Shown here piece after piece: positions 8,948 through 18,027 of a stretch of 64,000 nt of DNA (positions within the stretch are counted from its first letter, which is position 1; every line of letters begins with the position of its first letter). Below the pieces are notes generated by a model. It had not been told where the DNA came from and did not search any database. It saw nothing but the letters and a program-made list of their open reading frames with translations. Source of the stretch: Bacillus sp. Xin1 (lineage in GTDB: Bacteria > Bacillota > Bacilli > Bacillales > Bacillaceae_G); contig NZ_JABUAE010000022.1 of the NCBI RefSeq assembly GCF_013314535.1, positions 1-64,000 of the forward strand, read 5' to 3'. The position numbers and the translations under genes are program-made.

Positions 8948-10576
8948 CTAAAAAGTAATCCAATGACCTCTCTCTTCCATCCGCTCAATCTCATACTCAA
9001 TCTCTAAAAACCTCACACCAAATATCCACATTTGATGATGGGCTACCAAAGCCTTATTCGCCTTTTCTTTTATCGTAAACGTCTCAGATAATGGTAATCG
9101 AAGCGTAAAGAAACGAGTATGTAAGTAAATTCCTTCATCCCCTTTTGCATTTCCCCTTAACCTGCTAGTAATGATAAGATTCTTATTCTCATTACGTAAT
9201 TTTAAAATGCCTGTCATATTCGAATATGGTAATGGCAAGGCAATATTCATATAAGTTTCTCCGTCATATGTATGCTGCGAGTAAAGGGCTACAAAAATTG
9301 TTTCACCTTGTTCGTTTTTTCTGATCCACGCTCTCACATCTTTCCTAACATCTTGTTCCTCTTCTATCGCAATGATATTACTAGACATAGCTTCCCATTT
9401 ATTCCCCATCCCTAAATGAATTTGTTGCATATGTCTACTCATTTTCTCATAGAGAAAAGCAAAGGGACGAAACCATTGAGACCACATAATATTTGCTTTT
9501 AATTGATAATCTTTCGTATGCTCATAAAAATCAATGATAAGTGGAGATACTTCTCTTTCATCAAACTGCACAATATGAAAATCACTCATTTGATTTACAA
9601 GACCTGTATATATCTTCTCTTTTACAACATTCGTCCCTTCCACATTCATTTTCCCCCTCAGGTGACTCATCGTTTTTCCGTAATGAATGTACGCTGGCAC
9701 ACTCCTTTCAAGCATCCAAGCAATAAAGGCAGGCAACGCTACCCCAATTCCATTCACAACACCATGAATCCAAATCATTTGAGCAATAGTAAACGTCATA
9801 GCTTGTTTCAAATTCCCATATGAGTATACGAGTGAAAATAGAATTGTCATCATAAGTGTACTCGATGAAATGATCAGCAGAATTTTTGCAACTATCGAAG
9901 TGAATTTTGTTTTCCATACATAAATACCGTATGCATAAAGTGAGATGAGATAAATGAATACAGCAAAGAACTCGAATATTCTTGAATAAGTAATTCCAAC
10001 TGCTACTGTCATCGGAGAAATGATAATAATCCATGTAACAATCTCAAATAATTTATTTTTCTTTTGTTGCTTTCTCCCGAGTAATCCTGCAGATAAGGGA
10101 AGTAAAAATGCAGAATAGTGAAAGTGAGCTGCTGTAAGTAAAACGATATCAGAACTAAATTGCATAATTGATAGATTTGCTACAGAGGCAAAGAACCAAA
10201 ACCCACCTAAAAACAAATATATAAACCCACTATCAATTGCCGTCTCCTCTAAAGGTTTCCATCCTCTCTCAAACAATCTACTTACACCAAACAATGCAAT
10301 CATGCCTGTATATATAAACCAAATCATTGCAAATAAAAAATAATTTGTTACAAACGCAAGCATCGCACTAATTGCAGCAACCGGATAAAACAACGATACT
10401 GTTTTATAAAATAAAACCTGTGATCCATCTCTTTTCTCCTTATCAACAATGCAAAATGACATTGGTATGAATAGAAGAATAGATAGTAATATAATTACTT
10501 CAACAGGATATAGTACTGGCCATTCCAATATAAGAAAAATCATATAACAAATAAGTCCAACAATTATATTTTTCAT
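8948..10576 (-). CDS. yndJ: YndJ-like membrane protein
   Basis: A 542-aa protein with about ten hydrophobic segments in the first 300 residues and a soluble C-terminal domain of about 230 aa. It matches the YndJ family of Bacillus in length, layout and operon position (yndG-yndH-yndJ). The function is unknown. The histidine-containing TM segment TAAHFHYSAFLLPLSAGLLG resembles heme- or metal-associated membrane sites, but that is only an impression. Its ATG overlaps the yndH stop by 4 nt, so the two are coupled. Confidence 0.75.
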   Translation of the reverse strand: MKNIIVGLICYMIFLILEWPVLYPVEVIILLSILLFIPMSFCIVDKEKRDGSQVLFYKTVSLFYPVAAISAMLAFVTNYFLFAMIWFIYTGMIALFGVSRLFERGWKPLEETAIDSGFIYLFLGGFWFFASVANLSIMQFSSDIVLLTAAHFHYSAFLLPLSAGLLGRKQQKKNKLFEIVTWIIIISPMTVAVGITYSRIFEFFAVFIYLISLYAYGIYVWKTKFTSIVAKILLIISSSTLMMTILFSLVYSYGNLKQAMTFTIAQMIWIHGVVNGIGVALPAFIAWMLERSVPAYIHYGKTMSHLRGKMNVEGTNVVKEKIYTGLVNQMSDFHIVQFDEREVSPLIIDFYEHTKDYQLKANIMWSQWFRPFAFLYEKMSRHMQQIHLGMGNKWEAMSSNIIAIEEEQDVRKDVRAWIRKNEQGETIFVALYSQHTYDGETYMNIALPLPYSNMTGILKLRNENKNLIITSRLRGNAKGDEGIYLHTRFFTLRLPLSETFTIKEKANKALVAHHQMWIFGVRFLEIEYEIERMEERGHWITF

Positions 10577-11193
10577 CTATTTTGATCCCTTTCTACAAAT
10601 GTTCCCTTATATGAAAAAAGCGGGCCAAATAATGGATTTCGTACTTGAACATGAATTTTGTAACAGTTTACTGCATCATCATAGCTCTCTTTAATTTTCG
10701 CCTCTCCATATAAAAATTTCGGTAAGGGTATTTTCTGCCCAAGTATGTAAAACCATTGTTTCTTTGATGAGATATGCATCGCCCCCTCTTTATCAACATA
10801 AAATGTAAGTGTTGATACAAGCAAATGCGGTTCACCAAAGTAATCAATAATTTCATTCTGTTTCGTATCTAAGTACATAACAGCATTGAAGTAACGTTTT
10901 TTGTTACCAAACAGAAACATCCGATTCCACCTTACAAAGGTAATTCCTTTCGCATCCTTTTCAGCAGTATTATGTATCGTAAACGGTACTTCTTTTCCTC
11001 TTTCTGAAAAGAACATGCGAAATTTCGATGTAACTCTTAAAACCATTTTGACAAAGAATGACCCTTCAGTAATTTCATTCATTTTCCCTTCACCTATAAA
11101 ACTATTGTTTTCCGTAATTGCATAACGTTTTTGCAATTTTGGATGTAGCTGCTGATAAGATTCTCCTAATAATCGTTCATAGATGCTAGCCAC
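10573..11193 (-). CDS. yndH: YndH-like DUF4166 protein
   Basis: A 206-aa soluble protein with N-terminal MASIYERLLGESYQQLHPKLQKRY, the usual opening of DUF4166 proteins, followed by a beta-rich domain. There is no signal peptide or membrane segment. It sits between yndG (4-nt gap) and yndJ (4-nt overlap), which indicates a joint role. The biochemical function is not known. Confidence 0.75.
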   Translation of the reverse strand: MASIYERLLGESYQQLHPKLQKRYAITENNSFIGEGKMNEITEGSFFVKMVLRVTSKFRMFFSERGKEVPFTIHNTAEKDAKGITFVRWNRMFLFGNKKRYFNAVMYLDTKQNEIIDYFGEPHLLVSTLTFYVDKEGAMHISSKKQWFYILGQKIPLPKFLYGEAKIKESYDDAVNCYKIHVQVRNPLFGPLFSYKGTFVERDQNR

Positions 11194-11197
11194 ACAT

Positions 11198-12106
11198 TTA
11201 CCCCTTTCTTTTTCTCATACAATTTTTCGCTCTTGGTAAATCATCACTGTTCATATAACCAATAAATGATAATCCAATTAATATAAAATTTAAGGTAATG
11301 GGGTTAAATGGTTGGATAAAACTCAAAATATTTGTGAATCCTGCTGCAATGGTTAAACCAATTAAAATAATAATGTGTAACAGCAATAACTTCTGTTTTT
11401 GAAATGGCAACAACCATATGATCCCGAATCCTATTTCTAAAAAACCAATTATTTTAAGAGCAAGAATACAATTTTCGTTTGAACCACTAAGTACAGAAAG
11501 CATCCGTACCTCTTCTGGGTGATTAAATAATACTTTTGGCACAAGCCCTTGATATATCCATACAAAAGAGAGTATCAAACAAACAATCCAGTGAATAATG
11601 GATTTCTTTATTAGCAACCGAGGGTGAAACCCCTTTTCTAGCCATAACTTTAAAGCACCAAAACTCCACGCTGTAGCCCATCCTAATAACGGCCGAAATA
11701 CATATGAATCTATAATTCTCCCTACACCGCCAAACCTCGTCTCATAATCATACTGCGTTTCAAAACTAATCTTTTTTTCATTCGGTGTATACTTCCAATA
11801 TCCCCTTCCTACTTTTATTAACGAAAGCTTACTGTCTGTCCAAAATTTTAGCGAAGATATCCTTTCTCCTGTTTCCTTTTGTAATTCCCCTACCGATTCT
11901 CCTTCACCAGCTATTTCGAGCCCAAAACCGATTTTCGTTCTGTATAAAAAACGTTGTGGTTCATCTTCTTTTCTCTCTAAATATGATATTTCAGTAAATC
12001 GTACATCCCACTCTGTATGTAACATTGGATCTTGTGTATACTTCCATAGTTCCTCCATTGATGTTTCCATTTCTGCTCGAACATAAATCGATTTCGGCCT
12101 CTTCAC
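11198..12106 (-). CDS. yndG: YndG-like SRPBCC/DoxX-like fusion protein
   Basis: The N-terminal 140 residues look like a START/SRPBCC ligand-binding fold (ETSMEELWKYTQDPMLHTEWD). The C-terminal part has four membrane segments of DoxX type. I place the start at the GTG at 12106, 8 nt after GGGAGG, giving about 302 aa. An in-frame ATG 23 codons upstream (12175) has no ribosome binding site. First gene of yndG-yndH-yndJ. A role in handling a membrane-associated small molecule is conceivable but unproven. Confidence 0.75.
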   Translation of the reverse strand: MKRPKSIYVRAEMETSMEELWKYTQDPMLHTEWDVRFTEISYLERKEDEPQRFLYRTKIGFGLEIAGEGESVGELQKETGERISSLKFWTDSKLSLIKVGRGYWKYTPNEKKISFETQYDYETRFGGVGRIIDSYVFRPLLGWATAWSFGALKLWLEKGFHPRLLIKKSIIHWIVCLILSFVWIYQGLVPKVLFNHPEEVRMLSVLSGSNENCILALKIIGFLEIGFGIIWLLPFQKQKLLLLHIIILIGLTIAAGFTNILSFIQPFNPITLNFILIGLSFIGYMNSDDLPRAKNCMRKRKG

Positions 12107-12192
12107 ACTCTCGCCCTCCCATTCCTCTATATTACTAATGTATATACAAAATCCAATTCTATCTATATTTTTCAAATAATTCTTTTTATTTA

Positions 12193-12215
12193 TTAGAAAA
12201 GATTAAATTTTCTAA
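12193..12215. promoter_or_regulatory. Perfect 8-bp inverted repeat between yndG and lysC
   Basis: TTAGAAAA (12193-12200) and TTTTCTAA (12208-12215) are perfect complements around 7 nt, just before the predicted lysC promoter and upstream of yndG. This is a possible operator; no regulator is recognised. Confidence 0.3.
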
Positions 12216-12230
12216 ATATTAATAAAGTAC

Positions 12231-12259
12231 TTGATTTCCTAAAATATTTTAATTATTAT
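12231..12259 (+). promoter_or_regulatory. Probable lysC promoter
   Basis: TTGATT (12231-12236) and TATTAT (12254-12259) with a 17-nt spacer lie about 50 nt ahead of the lysine riboswitch. Confidence 0.5.
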
Positions 12260-12310
12260 AAAACAAATGTTACCAAATAACTTCATAAACCAAACACTCT
12301 CGCCCAAAAC

Positions 12311-12492
12311 GTGAGATAGAGGTTGCAACGCTTATCAGTATTCTAAAGGAGACACAGAGATGTCTATGAGTTTAGAAAAAAGGAAGTGTTGCCGAAATTG
12401 ATAAATTTCTCTGCATTTATCAATTGGGGCTGTTTTCGAATAGAAACAGAACTGTCATATATACAGACGTGTATATGTGAAGAGCTATCTAC
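12311..12492 (+). ncRNA. Lysine riboswitch (L-box)
   Basis: The sequence carries conserved L-box landmarks in order: GAGATAGAGGTTGCAAC at the 5' side, AAAGGAGACACAGAGATG, GTGTTGCCGAAATTGATAAA, the ATTGGGGCTG junction, and the closing GAGCTATCT that pairs with AGATAG to form P1. It lies directly upstream of aspartokinase, the usual target. When lysine binds, a terminator should form and reduce LysC synthesis. A 63-codon ORF across it (12386-12577) is a chance frame. Confidence 0.93.
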
Positions 12493-12553
12493 AAAAAAGA
12501 GATATCATGTTCTATATGATATTCCTTTTTTGGCGGTTTTTTTATTAGCTCCT
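12493..12553 (+). terminator. Expression-platform hairpin of the L-box
   Basis: AAAAAAGAGATATCAT pairs with ATGATATTCCTTTTTT around a short loop, followed by GGCGG and seven Ts. The left arm starts right after the P1 3' strand, where a riboswitch-controlled terminator or anti-terminator should lie. Confidence 0.65.
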
Positions 12554-12577
12554 TTTTCTGTTTCCCTTTTCCTGTAA

Positions 12578-12616
12578 CAGCACCATCCTCATCTATTTGA
12601 GATGGTGTTTTTTGTT
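12578..12616 (+). terminator. Second hairpin terminator before lysC
   Basis: CACCATC (12581-12587) and GATGGTG (12601-12607) form a stem followed by a T-rich tract. It is an independent terminator-like hairpin 110 nt before the lysC start. It could be the true regulated terminator or a second checkpoint. Confidence 0.6.
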
Positions 12617-12725
12617 TTTCTTTCCGATAACTACAGGAATACTTAGGGACTTGTATATCGCTCTTATATGTTTTTACACCTTTCCTAATTTACGAATAAA
12701 AAATGGATGAAAGAAGGAATTTGCA

Positions 12726-13955
12726 ATGGAAACGATTGTTCAAAAATTCGGTGGTACTTCTGTCGGAAGTATCCAGCGCATTCAACATGTAGCAGATTTA
12801 ATTATTGAAGAATATGAACGAGGGAACGGTGTTGTCACTGTTGTATCTGCAATGGGAAAAAGCACAGATGAGCTTGTTGCACTCGCTACCGCTATTAGTG
12901 AAAATCCGAGTAAACGTGAAATGGACATGCTCCTAACAACTGGCGAGCAAGTAACAATTTCCTTATTAACAATGGCATTGCAAGCAAAAGGATATCAAGC
13001 TATTTCACTAACGGGCTGGCAAGCTGGTATTACAACTGAATCTGTACACGGAAGCGCAAGAATCACTGATATTAACACAGAACGTATTCAATCCTATTTA
13101 CAAGAAGGTACGATTGTAATCGTTGCTGGCTTCCAAGGATTAAGTGGAGAGAACGAGATTACTACACTTGGCCGCGGCGGTTCTGATACAACTGCTGTCG
13201 CATTAGCAGCTGCGCTGAAAGCGAAAAAATGTGATATTTATACAGACGTCACAGGCGTTTACACAACTGATCCACGCGTTGTAAAAGACGCATATAAATT
13301 AGATGAAATTTCTTATGATGAAATGTTAGAACTCGCAAATCTTGGAGCTGGTGTACTGCACCCACGCGCTGTTGAATTTGCAAAAAATTATAACGTCGTT
13401 TTAGAAGTTCGTTCAAGCATGGAACAAGAAAATGGAACAATTGTAAGGGGAGAATGTAACATGGAACAACAATCAGTGGTAAAAGGTATTGCATTTGAAG
13501 ATAACATTACACGTGTAACAATGAAAGGGTTAGAACAAGGATCACTTTCAACTGTTTTCTCTACACTAGCTACAGCTCATATTAATGTTGATATTATTAT
13601 TCAAAGTATTACAAATGAAGGTACTGTACATCTATCCTTCTCTATTCATTCGAATGATTTAAGAGAAACACTCGAAGTATTAGAACAAAATCAAGAAACG
13701 CTTCATTATGAATCTGTAGAATATGAAAATCACCTAGCTAAAGTATCTATCGTAGGGTCGGGCATGGTATCAAATCCTGGTGTTGCGGCTAGCATGTTTT
13801 CTACATTAAAAGAAGAAAATATTCATATTAAAATGGTAAGTACATCTGAAATTAAAGTATCTGTTGTCATTGATCGCCTCCATTTAGTAGTTGGTGTAGA
13901 AGCACTTCATCAATCATTTATGGCAAAAATTGAACCTATGGTACAAATGAATTAA
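12726..13955 (+). CDS. lysC: Aspartokinase II, alpha subunit (lysine-sensitive)
   Basis: Aspartate kinase phosphorylates aspartate in the first step of the diaminopimelate/lysine, methionine and threonine pathway. The protein starts with the family signature VQKFGGTSVGS, has the kinase core with FQGLSGENEITTLGRGGSDTTA near residues 138-158, and ends in two ACT regulatory domains (about 265-409). The length of 409 aa equals B. subtilis LysC. It is under an L-box, so transcription falls when lysine is high. It also contains an internal start for the beta subunit. GAAGGA precedes the ATG. Confidence 0.95.
   Translation: METIVQKFGGTSVGSIQRIQHVADLIIEEYERGNGVVTVVSAMGKSTDELVALATAISENPSKREMDMLLTTGEQVTISLLTMALQAKGYQAISLTGWQAGITTESVHGSARITDINTERIQSYLQEGTIVIVAGFQGLSGENEITTLGRGGSDTTAVALAAALKAKKCDIYTDVTGVYTTDPRVVKDAYKLDEISYDEMLELANLGAGVLHPRAVEFAKNYNVVLEVRSSMEQENGTIVRGECNMEQQSVVKGIAFEDNITRVTMKGLEQGSLSTVFSTLATAHINVDIIIQSITNEGTVHLSFSIHSNDLRETLEVLEQNQETLHYESVEYENHLAKVSIVGSGMVSNPGVAASMFSTLKEENIHIKMVSTSEIKVSVVIDRLHLVVGVEALHQSFMAKIEPMVQMN
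13461..13955 (+). CDS. lysC: Aspartokinase II, beta subunit (internal in-frame start)
   Basis: Inside lysC an ATG at 13461 (codon 246) is preceded by AAGGGGAG with 8-nt spacing, a strong ribosome binding site. The resulting 164-aa product (MEQQSVVKGIAFEDN to the shared stop) holds only the ACT domains. In B. subtilis aspartokinase II is an alpha2beta2 enzyme made from such in-phase overlapping starts, so the same is expected here. Confidence 0.8.
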   Translation: MEQQSVVKGIAFEDNITRVTMKGLEQGSLSTVFSTLATAHINVDIIIQSITNEGTVHLSFSIHSNDLRETLEVLEQNQETLHYESVEYENHLAKVSIVGSGMVSNPGVAASMFSTLKEENIHIKMVSTSEIKVSVVIDRLHLVVGVEALHQSFMAKIEPMVQMN

Positions 13956-13965
13956 TTTGATGTTG

Positions 13966-14006
13966 AAAATAACAACAAAGAATCTTTCTTTGTTGTTATT
14001 TTTTTA
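13966..14006 (+). terminator. lysC terminator
   Basis: AATAACAACAAAGAA (from 13968) pairs perfectly with TTCTTTGTTGTTATT (to 14000) around a 3-nt loop, followed by a T run. Confidence 0.9.
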
Positions 14007-14100
14007 TCTAGCAAAATAGTATTATGTTACACTATTACATGTGAAATATTTTCCAAATATCTTTTAATAGATTCAAAAAACATGTAAAGGTGGATCCGTA

Positions 14101-14814
14101 GTGAGAACAGAAAAAATACTTTTAGTAGATGATGAACAAGGCATACTAGATATGTTAGTACTTACACTAAAAAAAGAAAACTTCTCTCATATAACAACCG
14201 CTACCAATGGAGCTGAGACATTAACTCTTATTAAAAATCATCCATTCGATATTATCTTACTCGATGTGATGCTACCGGATATTGATGGATTTGAACTATG
14301 CAGACAAATTCGAAACTATACAAATACTCCTATTTTATTTGTAACAGCGCGCTCAAGTGATTTAGATAAATTAACAGGACTAGGAATTGGCGGAGATGAT
14401 TACATAACAAAACCATTTAACCCTTTAGAAGTTGCTGCCCGGATTAACGTCCAATTGCGTAGACAACATATGATACAAGAACTGCACAATGAAGAAAAAT
14501 TAAACCTACATTTTAAATCCTTTTCTCTATATCCTAGCGAAGGATTGATAACAGTAAACGCTGAACCTATACATTGCACCGCTAAGGAACTAGAATTACT
14601 TACTTTCTTATGTACACACCCAAACCGAATTTTTACTGCTGAACAATTGTACGAACAAGTATGGGGATTCACCTCTATGGGTGATGATAAAACCGTCGTC
14701 ATGCATATCTCTAAATTACGTAAAAAAATAGAAGAAAACCCTAAATCACCTACATACATTGTCAATTTAAGAGGGATTGGTTATAAATTTATCCCACATA
14801 CGAAGGAGCAATAA
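14101..14814 (+). CDS. OmpR/PhoB-family response regulator
   Basis: A 237-aa response regulator with a receiver domain (acidic VDDEQ, phosphoacceptor Asp in DIILLDVMLPD near residue 54, Lys in ITKPFNPLE) and a C-terminal winged helix (TAKELELLTFLCTHPNRIFTAEQL, IVNLRGIGYKF). The GTG start follows AAAGGTGG. The partner kinase follows after 1 nt. The regulon is unknown; the nearest other gene, ctaB, is convergent and separated by a terminator. Confidence 0.9.
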   Translation: MRTEKILLVDDEQGILDMLVLTLKKENFSHITTATNGAETLTLIKNHPFDIILLDVMLPDIDGFELCRQIRNYTNTPILFVTARSSDLDKLTGLGIGGDDYITKPFNPLEVAARINVQLRRQHMIQELHNEEKLNLHFKSFSLYPSEGLITVNAEPIHCTAKELELLTFLCTHPNRIFTAEQLYEQVWGFTSMGDDKTVVMHISKLRKKIEENPKSPTYIVNLRGIGYKFIPHTKEQ

Positions 14815-14815
14815 T

Positions 14816-15907
14816 ATGAAAATTGGTTTCAGATTAGGCTTCCATTTTATTCGCAGTTTATGTATCGGTACTTTTTTTATGAGTATTTTTATGGCAATCT
14901 TTATGGAAGGCATACTCCCTCTTATAGGAATAGGAAAAGATGACAAGGATACAGAAGCTCTTATCGTTTTTTCCCTCTTTATATGTACGCTTCTTATCGG
15001 CGCCATTGTATATGGGTGGCATATTAGTAAGCCTCTATTCCGGATGATTTCTTGGATTAACCAACTAGCAGAAGGATCCTACGTGACGTCAGCAAACACA
15101 AAACAAATGTATAAGAAAAAAACAAGGAAATTAAAAGGGCCGTACCGCCTATATAAAGACGTCTTTCTAAATATAGAGCAATTAACAAATAGATTACGAG
15201 AAATAGAAACTGAACGTGAACAACTTGAGAAAATGAAACGGGAATGGATGGCAGGAATCTCTCATGATCTCAAAACACCACTTACCTATATTACAGGATA
15301 CAGCGCGCTTATGTTATCACCAGATCATACTTGGAGTCACGAAGAAAAAGAAAAATTTTTGCAAGAAATTCAGCAAAAGGGAGATCATATGAAAGAGTTA
15401 ATTGAAGACTTAAACCTTTCCTTTCGTCTTCAAGATTCACAAATCCCATTAAGAAAAGAAGAAATAAACATCGTTGAATTTACAAGAAGACTGATAGCTG
15501 ATATAACAAACGATCCACGCTCTCAGCATTATCATTTTAGTTTTGAATCAATCAATACAAACATAATGATTCCAATTGATACAAAATTATTCCACCGTTC
15601 TTTACAAAACTTGTTTATGAACGCTATTTTACACAATCCTCCAGAAACAAAAATCCATACCTCTATTCTATTACAAGAAGATATACATATTATAATAGAA
15701 GATACTGGCGCTGGCATGGATGAATTAACCGTTCAAAACTTATTTAAGCAATACTATCGTGGGACAAATACAAATGCTTCAAATGAAGGAACAGGCCTTG
15801 GGATGACAATTGCTCATAAAATTATAACAGCACACGGCGGGACGATTCGTGTTACGAGTAAAATCGGTACAGGCTCAAAGATTCATATCATACTCTCAAA
15901 TCGCTAG
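14816..15907 (+). CDS. Sensor histidine kinase
   Basis: A 363-aa membrane kinase with two N-terminal transmembrane segments around a very short external loop, a HAMP-like linker, a HisKA domain (MAGISHDLKTPLTYITGY) and HATPase motifs (N box FMNAILHNPP, G1 EDTGAGMD, G2 GTGLGM). The tiny extracellular loop suggests intramembrane sensing, as in bacitracin- or envelope-stress kinases. I take ATG 14816, 7 nt after AAGGAG, rather than the earlier in-frame ATG at 14777, which lies inside the regulator gene. Confidence 0.88.
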   Translation: MKIGFRLGFHFIRSLCIGTFFMSIFMAIFMEGILPLIGIGKDDKDTEALIVFSLFICTLLIGAIVYGWHISKPLFRMISWINQLAEGSYVTSANTKQMYKKKTRKLKGPYRLYKDVFLNIEQLTNRLREIETEREQLEKMKREWMAGISHDLKTPLTYITGYSALMLSPDHTWSHEEKEKFLQEIQQKGDHMKELIEDLNLSFRLQDSQIPLRKEEINIVEFTRRLIADITNDPRSQHYHFSFESINTNIMIPIDTKLFHRSLQNLFMNAILHNPPETKIHTSILLQEDIHIIIEDTGAGMDELTVQNLFKQYYRGTNTNASNEGTGLGMTIAHKIITAHGGTIRVTSKIGTGSKIHIILSNR

Positions 15908-15954
15908 TCTTCTTCTGAGATTGTCTACATGAAATGAAACTTTCTTCTTTACAT

Positions 15955-16000
15955 AAAAAAACCAATTTCTCCTTTTATAGAGGAGAAATTGGTTTTTTAC
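15955..16000. terminator. Bidirectional terminator between kinase and ctaB
   Basis: An 18-nt arm (AAAAAACCAATTTCTCCT) pairs with AGGAGAAATTGGTTTTTT around a 7-nt loop, with A and T tracts on the two sides. Confidence 0.9.
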
Positions 16001-16033
16001 TTTTTACAAAACTCTTGTATCAGCACCTTATTT

Positions 16034-16951
16034 TCAACTTCCGAAAAAGATACCTACTAGAGAATAGATAATAATTGTGGAAAATAAAATCGTCATATGA
16101 AACAGAGAAAAAATAAACAATGATTTTGCCCATTTCTCTGAATCCATTTTTCTATAACCATAAATACTTAAAGCAAGCCATAGTATGCTTAAAAGAAGTG
16201 ATACTAACATAAGACCAATACTTAATGACCCTAAAAGAATACTGATAATAATTAAAATCATTAAATACACGTTCGTTTGTATATATGTTCTTTTAACCCC
16301 TTTTACTACTGGAAGCATCGGAACCTTTGCAGCTTTATACTCATCATGTTTACGAATGGCTATCGCATAGAAATGAGGCATTTGCCAAATAATCATGATA
16401 ATAAAAAGACCGATAATAGCTGGATGCGTGATATCCGGATACATAGCAGCCCACCCGATGAGCGGCGGCATTGCTCCTGAAATACTTCCAATTTCCGTGT
16501 TATAAATTGTTCTTCTTTTGCTCCACATTGTATATGGTACGACATACAAAAATAAACCTAAAAATCCTAATAACGCTGCTAAATATGTCGTTAGCGCAAG
16601 AAATGCTAAACCAGAAATTGTCATGACTATCCCAAGCCATAATACGGCTTTAAAACTGATTTCTCCCGTTACAGTCGGTCTATTTTTTGTTCGTTCCATA
16701 ATTGAATCAATATCACGATCATACAGATTGTTAAAAGCTCCTGCTGCTCCTATGATTAAAATCGAACCAATCATCGCAAATATAATTTCTGGAATTTTTT
16801 CAAATGGGCTAATTTTATATTTATATAAAGCCAATGTCAATCCAGCAAACATCGGGACCAAATTCGATTTAATAATTCCAGTCTTCACAGTTTGGGCTAA
16901 AATGTCCGATAACTGTCGTTTCGAATTTGTTAATTCTTTTTTTCTTCCCAT
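16034..16951 (-). CDS. ctaB: Protoheme IX farnesyltransferase (heme O synthase)
   Basis: A 305-aa UbiA-type prenyltransferase that attaches the farnesyl group to heme B, giving heme O for heme-copper oxidases. The key motif NNLYDRDIDSIMERTKNRP (near residue 72) provides the Asp-rich prenyl-diphosphate/Mg2+ site. About nine membrane helices are visible. It stands alone here rather than inside a cta oxidase operon, which suggests one of two ctaB copies, as I recall for the B. cereus group. The upstream region carries a large palindrome over the promoter. Confidence 0.92.
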   Translation of the reverse strand: MGRKKELTNSKRQLSDILAQTVKTGIIKSNLVPMFAGLTLALYKYKISPFEKIPEIIFAMIGSILIIGAAGAFNNLYDRDIDSIMERTKNRPTVTGEISFKAVLWLGIVMTISGLAFLALTTYLAALLGFLGLFLYVVPYTMWSKRRTIYNTEIGSISGAMPPLIGWAAMYPDITHPAIIGLFIIMIIWQMPHFYAIAIRKHDEYKAAKVPMLPVVKGVKRTYIQTNVYLMILIIISILLGSLSIGLMLVSLLLSILWLALSIYGYRKMDSEKWAKSLFIFSLFHMTILFSTIIIYSLVGIFFGS

Positions 16952-16992
16952 GACACTCTGTACTCCTTTTCATCAGGCATTTCTACCATACA

Positions 16993-17045
16993 TATAGTAT
17001 TAACATACTCCTCGGTATATTAATACTATATGATATGCATGTCAA
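16993..17045 (-). promoter_or_regulatory. ctaB promoter overlapped by a 38-bp palindrome
   Basis: On the minus strand TTGACA (17040-17045) and TAATAT (17017-17022) have a 17-nt spacer. A nearly perfect palindrome spans 16993-17030; the outer arms ATAGTATTAA (16994-17003) and TTAATACTAT (17020-17029) match exactly. It covers the -10 box and the start point, as expected for a dimeric repressor operator. The regulator is unknown. Confidence 0.6.
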
Positions 17046-17197
17046 GAAAAAGAGAGTATATGTTGCGCCTTTGAAGGTTAATCTATGAGAATTTGAAAAT
17101 ACTTGTATAAATATTCCTAAAAAGGTATATTCAGCGAAAAAATATTCTAAACAAATCTGAAATCACCACTCAGAACATATCGTTTTTCATGCCTCCG

Positions 17198-18005
17198 TTA
17201 TTTTTCATGCCTTAATTCAATCTTTCCTGTCATAGAATGCACGGTTAACTTTGTATCATTTTCTTTTCCAGTTCCTATATGACCTTTTACTTTATGATCG
17301 TTCCCTTTTTCACCAGTTGAAAGTGAAAATTCATTTTTGATTTTCCCCGCAGGTGTCGACAAATCAACCTCAAGACTTGTCGGCTCTTTTCTCAATTTTA
17401 TATTTACATTAGATGATTCCGTTTTTATTTTACTTTCATTTTTTAGATTTGAAGCAGCGGATACATTCACTTCTCCTGTATTGTTTTGAATATCGAAGCT
17501 TCCCTCCACTCCTTGTAACGTAATCCCTCCTGATTCAGAAACCCCTTTTATACTGTTTCCTTTATAATCTTTTATTGTCATATCACTTGAATCGCTATAC
17601 AAATTCAATTGCTTTGATGTTATATTCTCTCCTATTACTTCTCCTGATTCTGTTTTAATATCTATTTTTTCATATACTTTTTCGGGGAGGTATATATATA
17701 TGTACTGTAGCTGTTTTCAAATTCACAATAGACGACGAATTCTCTGTAATAATCTCTAGTTTCTCCCCATCTTCTTTTACTTTTAGATCTTTCATCTCTC
17801 CTGTATCCACCTTAATATCTTTTCCTGTTGTAGAGTGAAGTTTAATATTTTGTCCTACTGTTTTTACATAAATCTCATTTATATTTTCTGCAGCGAACTT
17901 TTTGGAGACTGGTGCTTCATTCCCTTTCTCATCACAAGCTACTAAACTCAAAATCATTGTACTTATAAATGAAAACAAATATATTTTCTCTTTGATAGTT
18001 CTCAT
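17198..18005 (-). pseudogene. DUF4097-type lipoprotein, frameshifted
   Basis: The first part (17670-18005) begins with a lipoprotein signal ending LSLVAC and continues as a beta-helix-like DUF4097 domain. The second part (17198-17608 and the stretch before it) continues in another frame to the end (GKIELRHEK). The break is in CCTCCCCGAAAAAG near 17684-17687; with one C fewer it reads PPEKVYEKIDIKTESG and the frame is whole. It lies 22 nt after the ABC permease gene, so it belonged to that operon. Either a real 1-nt insertion in a C run or a sequencing error. Confidence 0.75.
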
Positions 18006-18027
18006 TCCGTCACTCCTTCTTGGCTAT

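Noticed and set aside
12386-12577. 63-codon ORF upstream of lysC
   Set aside because: It lies across the L-box aptamer and its terminator and has no ribosome binding site. The RNA structure explains the sequence.
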